Positions 9,601-17,973 are shown, counted from the stretch's first letter. The stretch: 49,834 bases of DNA from Verrucomicrobiaceae bacterium (GCA_027487435.1 JAIYDP010000168.1:1-49834), one strand, 5' to 3'. Program-made: numbers and translations. The notes: generated by a model not told the origin, from the sequence alone.

Positions 9601-10394
9601 GTGAGCGTCGCTTAGTTTTCCGTGATGCCTCAGGCACGCTGCGTATCATTCAAGTGCCAAAAGAAAAACGAATCGCGATTTCTCGCTTCGATACGGAAGT
9701 CTCCGACCAAGAAATGTCGAATCCGGAAACGGGTGTTGTCATGCCGGACGGAACGATGGGCTGGTCTGGCGTTCGCTTTCTTGATGATCAACAATTGTTC
9801 ACTCTTGCTCAAGAGTGCGTGAAGCAAGTGAAACAAAGAGGACCGTTTCTTAACTTCGCCGAATTCATCAATCGCCGACTTTCCGAAGATCGTCTTGGTA
9901 TTATGGGTGCTTTGCAAAGCGCCATTGATTTTGATGATTCTAGTCCTAATCCGACTTCGATCAATTATCGTTACAAAAAATCTCCAGGATACATGATTCA
10001 GAGTAGTGCTTTGGGAAATCATTCGTTTAGCACACCCGAAGCAGCGGAAGGATCTCGCTTGGCGGGGATTCCCGGTTATGTCATCCAGTCTGATCTCTTA
10101 CGACCGATAGCCAATACTCTTTCTGTGCGCGACGATACCTTTCGCATCCGAGCCTACGGCGAGTCACTCGACGGGAATGGAAGGGTGATGGCTCGTGCAT
10201 GGTGTGAGGCCATTGTCCAGCGCATGCCTGAATATTGCGACCCGACAAATGATGCAGATGTGCCTGCCAGAGAAATGAAGTTCGATGGAACGTTCAGCGA
10301 TCTAGAGCATAGCAAGCTTTCACTCACAAACCTTCGCTTTGGCCGTAGGTTTGTAATAAAAACCTATCGCTGGCTAAATCCATCCGATGTTTAA
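6660..10394 (+). CDS. Giant pilin-like protein, Verru_Chthon cassette A-like (copy 2)
   Basis: This 1244-residue paralogue of the gene at 2015 has the same plan. It has a basic leader, Gly26 followed by FTLI and a hydrophobic helix with Ile rather than Glu at +5, a long Asn/Ser/aromatic-rich body, and the conserved C-terminal GSRLAGIPGYV...AWCEAIVQR block. The start is uncertain. GTG at 6660 has TAAGGA six bases upstream. ATG at 6675 has AAGGAG too close, at two bases. ATG at 6702 would match the leader length of copy 1. The body differs substantially from copy 1 in the middle, so the two have diverged while keeping their ends. It is followed after about 20 bases by its own secreted partner. 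Confidence 0.8.
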   Translation: MPKGAMEKGRHRNPMKPYRRQPDHKGFTLIITMAMMIFLVLIAMGLLSLSATSVRAGALSKATAEARANARMALLIALGELQQEMGPDMRISAKASLQDANVNTPQIEGVAQSHWLATYDSWGNWLNANYTRPGSGGSMRIQDTYGNNRSNMFRRWLVSMPPSLTNNLQAAKKPGNLDNNNSVIMVGRGSLGAAADQDASLITRAYLMSIGTTGRHAWWISPENHKAVINKASVARKLTPDAWQASQGNTAEVGVGAIQGVENIDNEPTMGDKLVSLNSLQSAGVAADVAKGKFFDLTSHGHGLITNVRTGQLKKDLSLVFEADNAVSLPEPFRFTPGRDDREPSIRPMSPDIARQTGGPSIPNRHFASWTNMRHYYRMYRKTSDASPMDTGGNGSLQWDGAKPWTSFVATSSIEAPNPSARIGSNNYWRFPVLAKLTIIYSLLAEPSVRTKGSFDCFLVYSPVFTFWNPYNVELRIPNDMYRTLVAGYKILPFQGIRYKGQQEVGVVSGFATDTKVNALPGLRNTSGLDVVFKPGELVSFSFGGTFGDLSSDSSNFLVRGFEPQAIHGSKKYIETVSLANGTNQNTAPGIAMTFSHIESGGNVNWGNTPGSLCHSPSWNGSPGRIPLMYQNDWFQVSQTLTRMTPVSEIERYAFDSRPKPIAFSQLVMKGLSRFDYQSINWSQDWRSRNWIHSPPFYFGNSLYISEETDTAHTQRLDNPYVMYFGPMSMNDMGQVIPQNGRHAVLGSGSNPVEMITSAPVLELPSAPISSLAGFSNMRINPGWTKLDTLNPDLKLDALRGASASTGDASLYCAEVKALAYQSGITGPGIGNSFMHPMIPRAGVYRFFENSISQDPPIRKIWNVTNSTNNKIFNDFWDHVFVLNDALWDDYFLSSLADQTRPAANSALSLSSNISRFVNNEPLANGRYRYYPGRQTSNEIEAELQAADGFAKVAKYLTIDGMFNVNSTSVDAWFALFAGIRERRLVFRDASGTLRIIQVPKEKRIAISRFDTEVSDQEMSNPETGVVMPDGTMGWSGVRFLDDQQLFTLAQECVKQVKQRGPFLNFAEFINRRLSEDRLGIMGALQSAIDFDDSSPNPTSINYRYKKSPGYMIQSSALGNHSFSTPEAAEGSRLAGIPGYVIQSDLLRPIANTLSVRDDTFRIRAYGESLDGNGRVMARAWCEAIVQRMPEYCDPTNDADVPAREMKFDGTFSDLEHSKLSLTNLRFGRRFVIKTYRWLNPSDV
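7025..7175. repeat. Near-identical tract shared with copy 1 (2341-2491)
   Basis: This is the partner of the tract at 2341-2491, at a constant offset of 4684 bases, with four mismatches in 151 bp. It codes for the segment from the WGNW motif region to the conserved NNLQAAK. Confidence 0.8.
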
Positions 10395-10414
10395 TCACCT
10401 TCGATTTACTGTTG

Positions 10415-11134
10415 ATGAAAACAATACACCGCTTGATATTCTTCTATTTATCATTCCCGTATTTCTCTTTTGCACAAACCGCGGAGGAGGAGCCAGCCAA
10501 GGAACCAAAGAGTAAAGTGGCGCGATTTGTTTACACGAGCTTGCCGGAGGGAGTTGCGAATCCCATTACGATCTTGCATGGTGAAGAACTCGTCAAAGTT
10601 CATTTATCGCTACGTTCGCCCAGCGAACCAATCAAAATCCCAGCTGATGGTATTATACGAATCGTAACTGAGCAGCCCAATCCCGATGATCCTACGCAAA
10701 CAAAAATCGTCACCATTGGACTAGCGAAAGTCGAAGATACAGTTTCCGACTTTTTGGTAATTCTGGTTCCTGCCTTGCACAAAAAAAATGGCATTTTGTT
10801 AGAAACCAAAATTGTAAATTTTGCCAACTTCAAAGGTGGAAATAATCTTTTTCTCAATATGACGGCTAAAAAAATTGCCGTGGATATCGATAAAAAAAGT
10901 CTAGAGATCGATCCGAGCGAACACAAAATCTATGACGTGCCCACGACTCCGAACCCAAAAAGCGTGCAAATACGATTTCGTTTTCTAGATCTAGAGACAA
11001 GAAAATGGCAAATCATCACCGGATCTACGATCGTGATGTATCCCACACGCCGAGAGATGTGCATTTTTGGATGGGATACGGAGTTTGATCGGATCAACTA
11101 CCGAGGAATTACCATTCCAGTTGATCCAGAGTAA
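10415..11134 (+). CDS. Secreted cassette partner protein (copy 2)
   Basis: The product has 239 residues from ATG 10415; a TTG three bases earlier is the alternative start. A signal peptide occupies about the first 20 residues, ending near FAQTAEE. It aligns end to end with the protein at 5756, sharing ARFV, IPADGIIRIV, FKGGNN and TRREMCIFGW. The function is unknown. It closes the second two-gene cassette and ends only 15 bases from the convergent lepA stop, with no obvious terminator between. Confidence 0.8.
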   Translation: MKTIHRLIFFYLSFPYFSFAQTAEEEPAKEPKSKVARFVYTSLPEGVANPITILHGEELVKVHLSLRSPSEPIKIPADGIIRIVTEQPNPDDPTQTKIVTIGLAKVEDTVSDFLVILVPALHKKNGILLETKIVNFANFKGGNNLFLNMTAKKIAVDIDKKSLEIDPSEHKIYDVPTTPNPKSVQIRFRFLDLETRKWQIITGSTIVMYPTRREMCIFGWDTEFDRINYRGITIPVDPE

Positions 11135-11149
11135 ATCCCCCGGAATGAC

Positions 11150-12949
11150 TCAATCTCCTGTTTTCAAGACCTTAATGAAGGCATCTTGCGGGATGTTGAC
11201 TTTGCCAATGGCTTTCATCTTCTTCTTACCTTCTTTTTGCTTCTCTAATAGCTTGCGTTTCCGTGAAATATCGCCGCCGTAACATTTGGCGGTGACGTTT
11301 TTGCCCATGGAGGAAATGCTCTCACGGGCAACGATTTTACCACCAACGCAGGCTTGGATGGCGACGACGAAGAGCTGCTGTGGGATGACTTCTTTGAGTC
11401 GCGAAGCAAGGGCACGGCCAAAGGACTCTGCTTTATCGCGGTGGACGATCGTGCCGAATGCCTCTACGGGGTCGCCAGCGATGAGCATGTCCATTTTCAC
11501 CATCTTGGCAGCGCGGTAGCCGGCGTGTTCGTAGTCCATGGAACCGTAGCCGCGGGTCATGGATTTGAGGCGGTCATTGAAATCGACGAGAATTTCTGCC
11601 AAAGGCAATAAGCTGGAGATCATGACTCGAGTATCATCGATGGTCTCGGTGTTGGTGACTTCGCCTCGTTTTTCCATCACTAAGGACATGATGTCGCCGA
11701 TGTATTCTCCTGGAATCATGACATAGACTTGCACCATCGGCTCGCGTACTTCTAGAATCTCTTGCTGTTCCGGGAACATCGCTGGATTATCGACGATCAA
11801 TTCTTCACCATCGGTCAAGGAGACTTGGTAGATGACCGAGGGATAGGTAGAGATGACATCCATGTTGAACTCACGACGCAGACGTTCTTGGATGATTTCC
11901 ATGTGTAGCAGTCCTAAGAAACCACAACGGAAGCCGAAACCAAGTGCGGTTGAAGATTCGCTTGCGAAGGTGAAGGCTGCATCGTTGATTTGCAATTTAC
12001 CCATCGCAGCTTTCAGTGCTTCGTAATCGGAGGTATCCACGGGGTAAATCCCTGCAAAAACCATGGGCTGAATCTCTTTAAACCCCGGTAGCGGCTCGCC
12101 GCATGGCTTTACTGAGTCCGTAACGGTATCGCCGATCTTGACCTCGGAAGCAGATTTCATGTTGGCAATGATGTAACCAACGTCGCCTGCGGAGAGCATG
12201 GGCGTCTGGGTCATTTTCGGTGTGAAGAGTCCCACTTCCTTGACCTCATAGGTATTGTTGGTGGACATCAACTTGATGCGCTGGCCTTTTTTCACCGTGC
12301 CAGAAAATACGCGAACATAAGAAACGACACCTCGGTAGTTGTCGTAGAGGGAGTCGAAAACTGAGCAGCGGAGCAAACGGTCGGGATTCTCGGTGGGATG
12401 GGGTACCCGTTGAACGATAGCTTCAAGAATATCCTCGATGCCGATGCCGTTTTTGGCCGAGGCGGGGATGGCATCTTCCGCTGGAATGGCGAGGATTTCT
12501 TCCAGTTGGCGACGGCACTTCGGCACATCTGCGGCAGGCAGGTCGATCTTATTGAGAATGGGGATGATCAGTAGGTTTTGCTGAAGTGCCAAGTGCAGGT
12601 TCGCAACGGTTTGAGCTTCGACTCCTTGTGCCGCATCGATCATCAAGATTGCTCCTTCGCAAGCAGCAAGGGAGCGAGAGACTTCGTAAGAGAAATCGAC
12701 GTGGCCTGGGGTATCGAGGAGGTTGAGCTTGTAAGTTTTTCCGTCCTTAGCCAAGTAAGTCATGGCGACGGGGTGAGATTTGATTGTGATGCCTTTTTCC
12801 CGTTCGAGATCCATGGCATCGAGGAGTTGGTCTTGTTTTTCACGAGATGTGATCGTGGAAGTGGCTTCAAGCAACCGGTCAGACAGCGTGGTCTTGCCGT
12901 GGTCGATGTGGGCAATGATAGAGAAATTTCTGGTCAGCTCGATGGACAT
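11150..12949 (-). CDS. lepA: Elongation factor 4 (LepA GTPase)
   Basis: EF-4 is a ribosome-associated translational GTPase. The product has 599 residues, the family's usual length. It opens with MSIELTRNFSIIAHIDHGKTTL (shown only in part: the G1 box is AHIDHGKT). The G3 box is DTPGHVDF and the G4 box is NKIDLP. The C-terminal EF-4-specific domain is present, with GGDISRKRKLLEKQKEGKKK near the end. The frame runs upstream to 13054, but those 35 extra residues lack family similarity, so ATG 12949 is chosen. No Shine-Dalgarno sequence is visible before it. It lies downstream of a TraB/GumN gene on the same strand, with a 126-base gap. Confidence 0.97.
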   Translation of the reverse strand: MSIELTRNFSIIAHIDHGKTTLSDRLLEATSTITSREKQDQLLDAMDLEREKGITIKSHPVAMTYLAKDGKTYKLNLLDTPGHVDFSYEVSRSLAACEGAILMIDAAQGVEAQTVANLHLALQQNLLIIPILNKIDLPAADVPKCRRQLEEILAIPAEDAIPASAKNGIGIEDILEAIVQRVPHPTENPDRLLRCSVFDSLYDNYRGVVSYVRVFSGTVKKGQRIKLMSTNNTYEVKEVGLFTPKMTQTPMLSAGDVGYIIANMKSASEVKIGDTVTDSVKPCGEPLPGFKEIQPMVFAGIYPVDTSDYEALKAAMGKLQINDAAFTFASESSTALGFGFRCGFLGLLHMEIIQERLRREFNMDVISTYPSVIYQVSLTDGEELIVDNPAMFPEQQEILEVREPMVQVYVMIPGEYIGDIMSLVMEKRGEVTNTETIDDTRVMISSLLPLAEILVDFNDRLKSMTRGYGSMDYEHAGYRAAKMVKMDMLIAGDPVEAFGTIVHRDKAESFGRALASRLKEVIPQQLFVVAIQACVGGKIVARESISSMGKNVTAKCYGGDISRKRKLLEKQKEGKKKMKAIGKVNIPQDAFIKVLKTGD

Positions 12950-13075
12950 GGCGTGTAGGAAAAGGGACAATCCGCCGCCAGATTGGCAGCGGTGGCAGAT
13001 AGAAAGCACGAATCCCTGAATAAGGAAAGGGGAAAAGCGCAAATCGGTCAGCAAAGACCATGCCTGAGGTCGCGA

Positions 13076-14008
13076 TTACTCCTGGATGCGCGTAATCTTG
13101 TAACCCTGTTTTTCCAAATGACTGCGAATGCTAGTTTCACCAGCGAAGTGCCCGGCTCCTGCCGCGAAAAAATGGCACTTACCGGGTGCATCGGCAAGCA
13201 TCTTGCCGATGGTGGTAGCCATGCTTTGATCGCGATCCGTGAGGAGTTTTTTGATCAGGCGCGCACCAAGTTGCTTGTGCTCGCCTTCGGCCATTTCTGC
13301 CATGTATTTATCGATTTCCTTTTTTATGACATCTACATCGCCAGCGATGTAAGCAGCGATGAGAATCTGCAAACTGTCTTTATTTGCGATACGATCCGCT
13401 TTCATCGCACGGAGGGTTTCGCTGAGGAGGATGATTTGTTCCTCCTCTTTTAATTGATCAAAAATGGCCAATTGGCTATCAGCCGTCTCTAGACTATCGG
13501 TTTGCTTTTTGCTCCTTGTCGCGCGCTTCCACAATCTATCATCCATGGCTTCTTTCCCTAGGAGTTCAACCTTGAGTGTTGGCAAGCTGGCAGCCATGAC
13601 CCAAGTTTTCATTGGCTCAAATGGAGTGATGTCGAGCGCAGGATTGATCGCCTGTAACTCCTCTTCAACTTGGTTTTTTAATTTTTCGCCGATGGTTTGC
13701 ACAAGGGTTTTGTTGTCCTGTCGGATCAGTTTTTCCGTGATTGCCAACTGGGTTTTCTTATCAAGAGGAATTTCCGTGTAGAGCACATCAGATTCGTTAA
13801 AGGCATTTTCCGCGGCAGGATGAAGTTTGTCGAGTGGGCCACCTCCCATGTGGATGGTTCCAAAAAGATAGCTCGGTTTGGTAAGGTCCTTGCCCTCGAT
13901 TTTCCACAGCAATGGCTTCAAAGGATGGGCGGGAGCTTCGGCACCTGTGGCGAATGTGCAAGCTAGCAAAAGAAATGAGGAAAATAAAGTTTGGGTAAGC
14001 CGTAGCAT
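13076..14008 (-). CDS. TraB/GumN family protein, secreted
   Basis: The 310-residue protein has an N-terminal signal peptide ending near ATGAEA. The family signature GTIHMG follows shortly after. The C-terminal motif GAGHFAG, with its conserved His, fits the TraB/PrgY/GumN fold, a proposed metal-dependent protease-like domain. The central part carries long charged helices rich in Lys and Glu. The exact role is unknown for most members. ATG 14008 is preferred; an in-frame GTG at 14017 is possible, and neither has a clear ribosome site. It precedes lepA on the same strand and diverges from the gene at 14208. Confidence 0.85.
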   Translation of the reverse strand: MLRLTQTLFSSFLLLACTFATGAEAPAHPLKPLLWKIEGKDLTKPSYLFGTIHMGGGPLDKLHPAAENAFNESDVLYTEIPLDKKTQLAITEKLIRQDNKTLVQTIGEKLKNQVEEELQAINPALDITPFEPMKTWVMAASLPTLKVELLGKEAMDDRLWKRATRSKKQTDSLETADSQLAIFDQLKEEEQIILLSETLRAMKADRIANKDSLQILIAAYIAGDVDVIKKEIDKYMAEMAEGEHKQLGARLIKKLLTDRDQSMATTIGKMLADAPGKCHFFAAGAGHFAGETSIRSHLEKQGYKITRIQE

Positions 14009-14207
14009 AATGAGCACAAGTTAGGTAGCGATCTCTCTAAGTCAAGAGGAAATACATTGATCGAGATTTGCCATGAGGAGCGAGAATCCTTCGATTTTGA
14101 GAATCGATGTATAAAGCCACAGAAACCTCGCGTAGCTCCTACAAATGATGGGGCACCAAAAAATATTGATGGCGAATCTCGTTCTAGGAAGGCTGATCAA
14201 TCGACTG

Positions 14208-15035
14208 ATGAACTGTATCGCTATGCACGTTCCCCATTTGATCGCTTTCTCAGTATTGATCGCACAGCATGCACGCGCGGAAGAAAATGCTGTGGTGAAA
14301 GTATTCCCAGTCAAAGCCAGTCAGGGCGTAGCAGTTGATAAAAAGCATTTTTACGCCATCAGCAATACCAAGATTATCAAGCACGATAAACAAACGGGAC
14401 AGAAGATCACGTCGTGGGCTGCGAATTCTCAAGAGGGCACTCAAGCACATTTTCATCATATCAACAGTGGCACAGTGATCGATGGCAAACTCTACGCGGC
14501 GCATTCGCGGTTCCCTATCGCCCCCAATGATAACAGTGTAGAGATTTTTGGCATAGATGGCGAAATCATTAAGCATGAGTCCACCATCCGAATGCCAAAA
14601 GAGCATGGATCTCTGACGTGGATCGATAAGAAGAGCGATAATTCTTGGTGGATGTGCTACGCCGTGTATGGCATGCTCAATCAACGAAAAACCAAATTGG
14701 TAAAGTATCGCTATGAAAAAGGCGCATTTATCGAACAACAAAGCTGGTTTTTTCCCCAAGAAGTTGTCGAAAAATGGGGGCTGATGAGTTGTTCCGGAGG
14801 GTCATGGGGGAATGATGGAAAGTTGTATGTGACAGGACACGATAACGGCGAAGTCTTGGTCATAGCAATGGATTCGGACCATTTACGTTACGTTAGAAGC
14901 GAAGCCGTGAGAGGGATTTCAGGGCAAGCCATTGCATGGGATCGGTTTGCAGAGAGACCAACTCTTTGGGGCATTGTCAAAAACAAGCATGTATCGCTTA
15001 CCTATCTGCCAGAAAAAAAGGCTGAAGGGAATTAA
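14208..15035 (+). CDS. Secreted beta-propeller-like protein
   Basis: About 275 residues from ATG 14208. The start is uncertain: ATGs at 14145, 14169 and 14223 are in frame, and only a signal peptide beginning at 14208 or 14223 makes good sense (hydrophobic run, then AQHARAEEN). The mature part has repeated short stretches of the kind seen in SMP-30/NHL-like propellers, for example GVAVDKKHFYAIS, GKLYAAHS and GKLYVTGHDNGEV. No catalytic residues can be assigned. It diverges from the TraB gene and is followed by a MITE-like element. Confidence 0.65.
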   Translation: MNCIAMHVPHLIAFSVLIAQHARAEENAVVKVFPVKASQGVAVDKKHFYAISNTKIIKHDKQTGQKITSWAANSQEGTQAHFHHINSGTVIDGKLYAAHSRFPIAPNDNSVEIFGIDGEIIKHESTIRMPKEHGSLTWIDKKSDNSWWMCYAVYGMLNQRKTKLVKYRYEKGAFIEQQSWFFPQEVVEKWGLMSCSGGSWGNDGKLYVTGHDNGEVLVIAMDSDHLRYVRSEAVRGISGQAIAWDRFAERPTLWGIVKNKHVSLTYLPEKKAEGN

Positions 15036-15056
15036 GCATCGTTGGGTAGGGAGGGA

Positions 15057-15217
15057 TAACCCCGAAATCCGAAGTATAACGCCGCCATCATTTGCTGCGC
15101 AAAGCATTTCAGATCTTGGGGCCGCATTGTTGGTTGCAGCCCACTGCGGCCATCAAAAGCCTTGCACAACAAAGCCTTGCAGCGACTTTCTAGCGCTCTA
15201 CTTCGGAACTCGGGGAT
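15057..15217. mobile_element. MITE-like element with terminal inverted repeats (copy A)
   Basis: About 161 bp is bounded by imperfect 20-bp inverted ends, TAaCCCCGAaatCCGAAGTA on the left and its near complement on the right, matching at 16 of 20 positions. Inside is a perfect 7-bp stem GGCCGCA/TGCGGCC and a direct repeat AAAGCCTTGCA. The right end, read on the minus strand, matches a second copy near 43806 (29 of 32 positions from CCCGAG to AAGTCG). It carries no transposase, so it would be a non-autonomous or REP-like repeat. It lies between two genes and next to the rpsD terminator. Confidence 0.72.
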
Positions 15218-15220
15218 AAA

Positions 15221-15254
15221 AAAATCCCGCAACCCAAAGGGGATGCAGGATTTT
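15221..15254 (-). terminator. Rho-independent terminator of the rpsM-rpsK-rpsD operon
   Basis: An 11-bp stem, AAAATCCCGCA pairing with TGCAGGATTTT with one mismatch, encloses a 12-base loop. A T-run follows when read on the minus strand. It sits 24 bases past the rpsD stop. The A/T tracts on both sides mean it could also stop transcripts from the left. Confidence 0.85.
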
Positions 15255-15278
15255 TTCCAGTAACTTCCGATGGGGAAA

Positions 15279-15890
15279 TTAGCGGGAGTAAAGCTCGACG
15301 ATGAGCTGTTCGTTCACCAATGGCTCAATGTCAGAGCGCTCTGGGACGCGGGAAACGCTGCCTTCAAGCTTGGTGCGGTCAAGAGTGAGCCAGTCAACCA
15401 ATGGCACGGCTTGTGTTAGGTCAAGCATGCGGAGGCCAAGTTGTTGAGAAGATGCTTTGGCGCAAATTTTGATGATGTCACCAGGTTTGCATTCGTAGCT
15501 AGCAACATCAACTGTGGTGTCGTTGACCATAACGTGGCCGTGGTTCACCAATTGGCGTGCAGCTTGGCGACTGTTGCCGAAACCAAGGCGGAAGCAAACA
15601 TTGTCGAGGCGGAGCTCCAAAAGTTGCAACATGGTCTCACCAGTAACGCCACGGCGGCGAGCCGCTTCTTGGTAGTATCCACGGAATTGACCTTCGAGGA
15701 TGCCGTATTGGAAACGCAATTTTTGTTTTTCACCAAGAGCAACGGAATATTCGCTTTTCTTTTTACGTCCTGCACGAATGCCGTGCTGGCCGGGTGGGAA
15801 GTTGCGGCGCTCAAGTGATTTGTTTGAGCCAAAGAGAGGCACACCGAAGCGGCGGCTGATGCGGGTGCGTGGTCCTGTGTAACGAGCCAT
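15279..15890 (-). CDS. rpsD: 30S ribosomal protein S4
   Basis: The 203-residue primary 16S rRNA-binding protein of the small subunit begins MARYTGPRTRISRR. It has the S4 RNA-binding domain with LELRLDNVCFRLGFG and the VNHGHVMVND segment. The N-terminal zinc-type cysteines are absent, so it is the zinc-free form. The frame extends upstream to 16016, but that part is unrelated, so ATG 15890 is used. No Shine-Dalgarno sequence is visible. It is the last gene of the three-gene operon, 28 bases after rpsK, and is followed by a terminator rather than by rpoA. Confidence 0.97.
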   Translation of the reverse strand: MARYTGPRTRISRRFGVPLFGSNKSLERRNFPPGQHGIRAGRKKKSEYSVALGEKQKLRFQYGILEGQFRGYYQEAARRRGVTGETMLQLLELRLDNVCFRLGFGNSRQAARQLVNHGHVMVNDTTVDVASYECKPGDIIKICAKASSQQLGLRMLDLTQAVPLVDWLTLDRTKLEGSVSRVPERSDIEPLVNEQLIVELYSR

Positions 15891-15918
15891 AAGAGGTATG
15901 TAGTAGAGTGGGTGAAAA

Positions 15919-16428
15919 TTAGACGCGACGAGCTTTTTTCGGACGGCAGCCGTTATGAGGAACGGGAGTGACATCGATGATGGTAGTGATTTCCAATCCA
16001 ATGGATTGAACAGCACGCACGGCGGACTCGCGACCAGAACCTGGTCCTTTGACGCGGACTTCTGCTTCTTTTAAGCCGTGACCCATGGCCTGACGGCATG
16101 CGTCTTGGCAGACGACTTGAGCAGCATAGGCAGTGCTTTTCCGTGAGCCTTTGAAGCCCATTTTCCCGGCACTGGACCAACCAAGGGCGTTTCCGAGAGC
16201 ATCGGTTACGGAAACCAACGTATTGTTGAAAGTGGAGCTTACATGAACAATGCCTTTGGTGACGTTCTTGGAGCCTTTGGCTTTGTGGATTTTGATGACG
16301 GGCTCTTCTCCGCCAGCAATTTCGGCAAAGATGTCACGTTTCTCCTCTTTTTTAGGAGCGGCAATTTCGGCAACTGGAGCGACGATGGCTTCTACAGCTT
16401 CGGTAGGGGTGGTGGTTTCCTCAGACAT
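15919..16428 (-). CDS. rpsK: 30S ribosomal protein S11 with acidic N-terminal extension
   Basis: The core from [19 protein letters not shown] to [12 protein letters not shown] is typical S11, which lies in the 30S platform next to the mRNA exit region. The protein is 169 residues, against about 129 in E. coli. The extra ~45 residues at the N-terminus are rich in Glu, Ala, Thr and Pro ([16 protein letters not shown] and on). There is no good internal start before the core, so the extension is probably real. It is 19 bases downstream of rpsM. Confidence 0.95.
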   Translation of the reverse strand: MSEETTTPTEAVEAIVAPVAEIAAPKKEEKRDIFAEIAGGEEPVIKIHKAKGSKNVTKGIVHVSSTFNNTLVSVTDALGNALGWSSAGKMGFKGSRKSTAYAAQVVCQDACRQAMGHGLKEAEVRVKGPGSGRESAVRAVQSIGLEITTIIDVTPVPHNGCRPKKARRV

Positions 16429-16447
16429 GATTTATAGTAAATTCGGA

Positions 16448-16816
16448 TTATTTCTTAACTCCCACGGTCTTCTTCTTACCTTTACGTGTGCGGGCATTCG
16501 TTCGTGTGCGCTGACCACGCACGGGCAGGCCGCGCTTGTGGCGTTGTCCACGGTAGCAATTGATGGAAGTGAGACGCTTGAGCGACACTTGACGCTCACG
16601 GCGGAGATCACCTTCGATGGCGATACCGTTGCTTTGGATAGCCTGAGCGATGCGAACGAGCTGCTCTTCCGAGAGTTGCCCGGTGCGGATGTTCGGATCG
16701 ATGCCGGCTTGTTCAAGGATCTTCGTGGCAGTCGGTTGGCCGATGCCATAAATGAAAGGTAGAGAAGCTTCGATGCGCTTCTCGTTAGGAATTTCGATAC
16801 CGAAAATACGGGCCAT
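16448..16816 (-). CDS. rpsM: 30S ribosomal protein S13
   Basis: The 122-residue head protein of the 30S subunit, which contacts the P-site tRNA and S19, begins [14 protein letters not shown]. The helix-two-turn-helix region [12 protein letters not shown] and the basic tail [17 protein letters not shown] are typical. The frame runs upstream to 16897 but without family similarity. It is first in the rpsM-rpsK-rpsD operon. The 16817-17017 region upstream presumably holds the promoter and leader; it has A/T tracts but no boxes I would commit to. rpmJ is not found upstream. Confidence 0.97.
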   Translation of the reverse strand: MARIFGIEIPNEKRIEASLPFIYGIGQPTATKILEQAGIDPNIRTGQLSEEQLVRIAQAIQSNGIAIEGDLRRERQVSLKRLTSINCYRGQRHKRGLPVRGQRTRTNARTRKGKKKTVGVKK

Positions 16817-17017
16817 GGTGCAGAATGTTCGTGTTGTGCTTGGATAGAATTTCGCAGTATCGGATGCTTCGTGACGAAGAGACGCGATGCAGATCAACTG
16901 CGGGGCGGTGTTGATATCAGAGATTGAGGTTGTGGCAAGTATGAAATGAAAAAAAATTTATTTTTTTTGCTTTCGGGGGTATTGCTTGGCTTTGAAGGGT
17001 TCAGAAACAAAGTTGAT

Positions 17018-17599
17018 TTATTTAGGAATGACGAGAGATTTGCCGATTTGGAGGACCGTGCTACGCAGTCCATTGGCTTTTTGAATCGCGGAAACGCTGG
17101 TTTTATGGCGAAGAGCTAGTTCGTAGAGTGTGTCGCCTTTTTTGACCACGACACGGGTCGGAGTTTTGGGCTTAGGTTTCGTTGTTGCCACTTTGGGTTT
17201 CGTGGTAGGCTTAGTCGCAGTAACTTTTGGTTTGGTGGATGTGCTCGTTTTTGGCGAAGTGGAGGGCTTAGGCGTGGACTGAGTGCGTGCAGATCTAGAG
17301 GGAGAATCTGTGGTATTCACAGTCGGCAAAGGCGTTTCGTGTGCTGCCACCATCCCGGCATCAAGGTCGGAGGATACTGGTGGATTATTCCTCGATCTGC
17401 TATACTTTGGGTTATCGGCCCATTCCTCGATGTAGTTGCCATTTGCATCGAAAGGTCCATGATCGTATGCGGCGCTGTGGCCTTTATCGACGCAAGAGCT
17501 CGTAAGAAACAGTGAGGCTGTAAGCGATGCGAAGAGGAATGATGGAGCTGCTTTTTTTGCGTATTGCTTTGTATTGGATAGGAAATGATGTGGTTTCAT
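17018..17599 (-). CDS. LysM-domain lipoprotein
   Basis: The 193-residue protein has an N-terminal hydrophobic stretch ending in LTSSC, a lipobox, so it is probably anchored through Cys36. A long low-complexity linker rich in Thr, Lys, Pro and Ser (about residues 90-148) leads to a single C-terminal LysM domain (VKKGDTLYELALRHKTS...IGKSLVIPK). LysM binds N-acetylglucosamine in peptidoglycan, so the protein probably ties the outer membrane to the wall. No enzymatic domain accompanies it. Confidence 0.88.
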   Translation of the reverse strand: MKPHHFLSNTKQYAKKAAPSFLFASLTASLFLTSSCVDKGHSAAYDHGPFDANGNYIEEWADNPKYSRSRNNPPVSSDLDAGMVAAHETPLPTVNTTDSPSRSARTQSTPKPSTSPKTSTSTKPKVTATKPTTKPKVATTKPKPKTPTRVVVKKGDTLYELALRHKTSVSAIQKANGLRSTVLQIGKSLVIPK

Positions 17600-17646
17600 A
17601 AAGGTTCAATTTTTTTTCGCTGAGAAGTGAGGAACAGGAAGTTTTT

Positions 17647-17859
17647 TTATTTTCCGCCAAATAGTCCTTTCATTTTGTCCATCATGCCGCCGGCAAGCAT
17701 GGAAAGATCAGGAGATTCGCCCGACAATACTTGATCAACCATTCCTTGATAAGGTGTTGGCACTTTGGATTTGAGGTATTCTCCCATGAGCTGAATGGCT
17801 TGAGACGCCATTTCTTCAGACAGTCCGAGGTTCGTGAGTTTGTTTCTGAGTTCTTGCAT
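17647..17859 (-). CDS. Small hypothetical protein (70 aa)
   Basis: The 70-residue protein begins MQELRNKLTNLGLSEE; the frame continues upstream to 17925 but ATG 17859 is the natural start. It is predicted to be largely helical, with a Met- and Gly-rich end (LAGGMMDKMKGLFGGK). It has no signal peptide. I do not recognise the family. It lies 47 bases upstream of the LysM gene on the same strand and may be co-transcribed. Confidence 0.6.
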   Translation of the reverse strand: MQELRNKLTNLGLSEEMASQAIQLMGEYLKSKVPTPYQGMVDQVLSGESPDLSMLAGGMMDKMKGLFGGK

Positions 17860-17973
17860 GGTTATTGAATGGTAAAGTGTGCGGATCGCTGAATCAGAGT
17901 CGCAGAGGATGAACGAATGGGTCAAGCGACCATTGACTATGGGATCGAAAGATACAACGACGAAGGAGGCTAA

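Noticed and set aside
12950..13054. Longer lepA start
   Set aside because: The extra 35 residues have no EF-4 similarity.
15032..15232. Minus-strand 66-residue frame across the MITE-like element
   Set aside because: It lies entirely in the repeat and its terminator, with no protein features.
15891..16016. Longer rpsD start
   Set aside because: The extra residues precede the universal MARYTGP and overlap rpsK.
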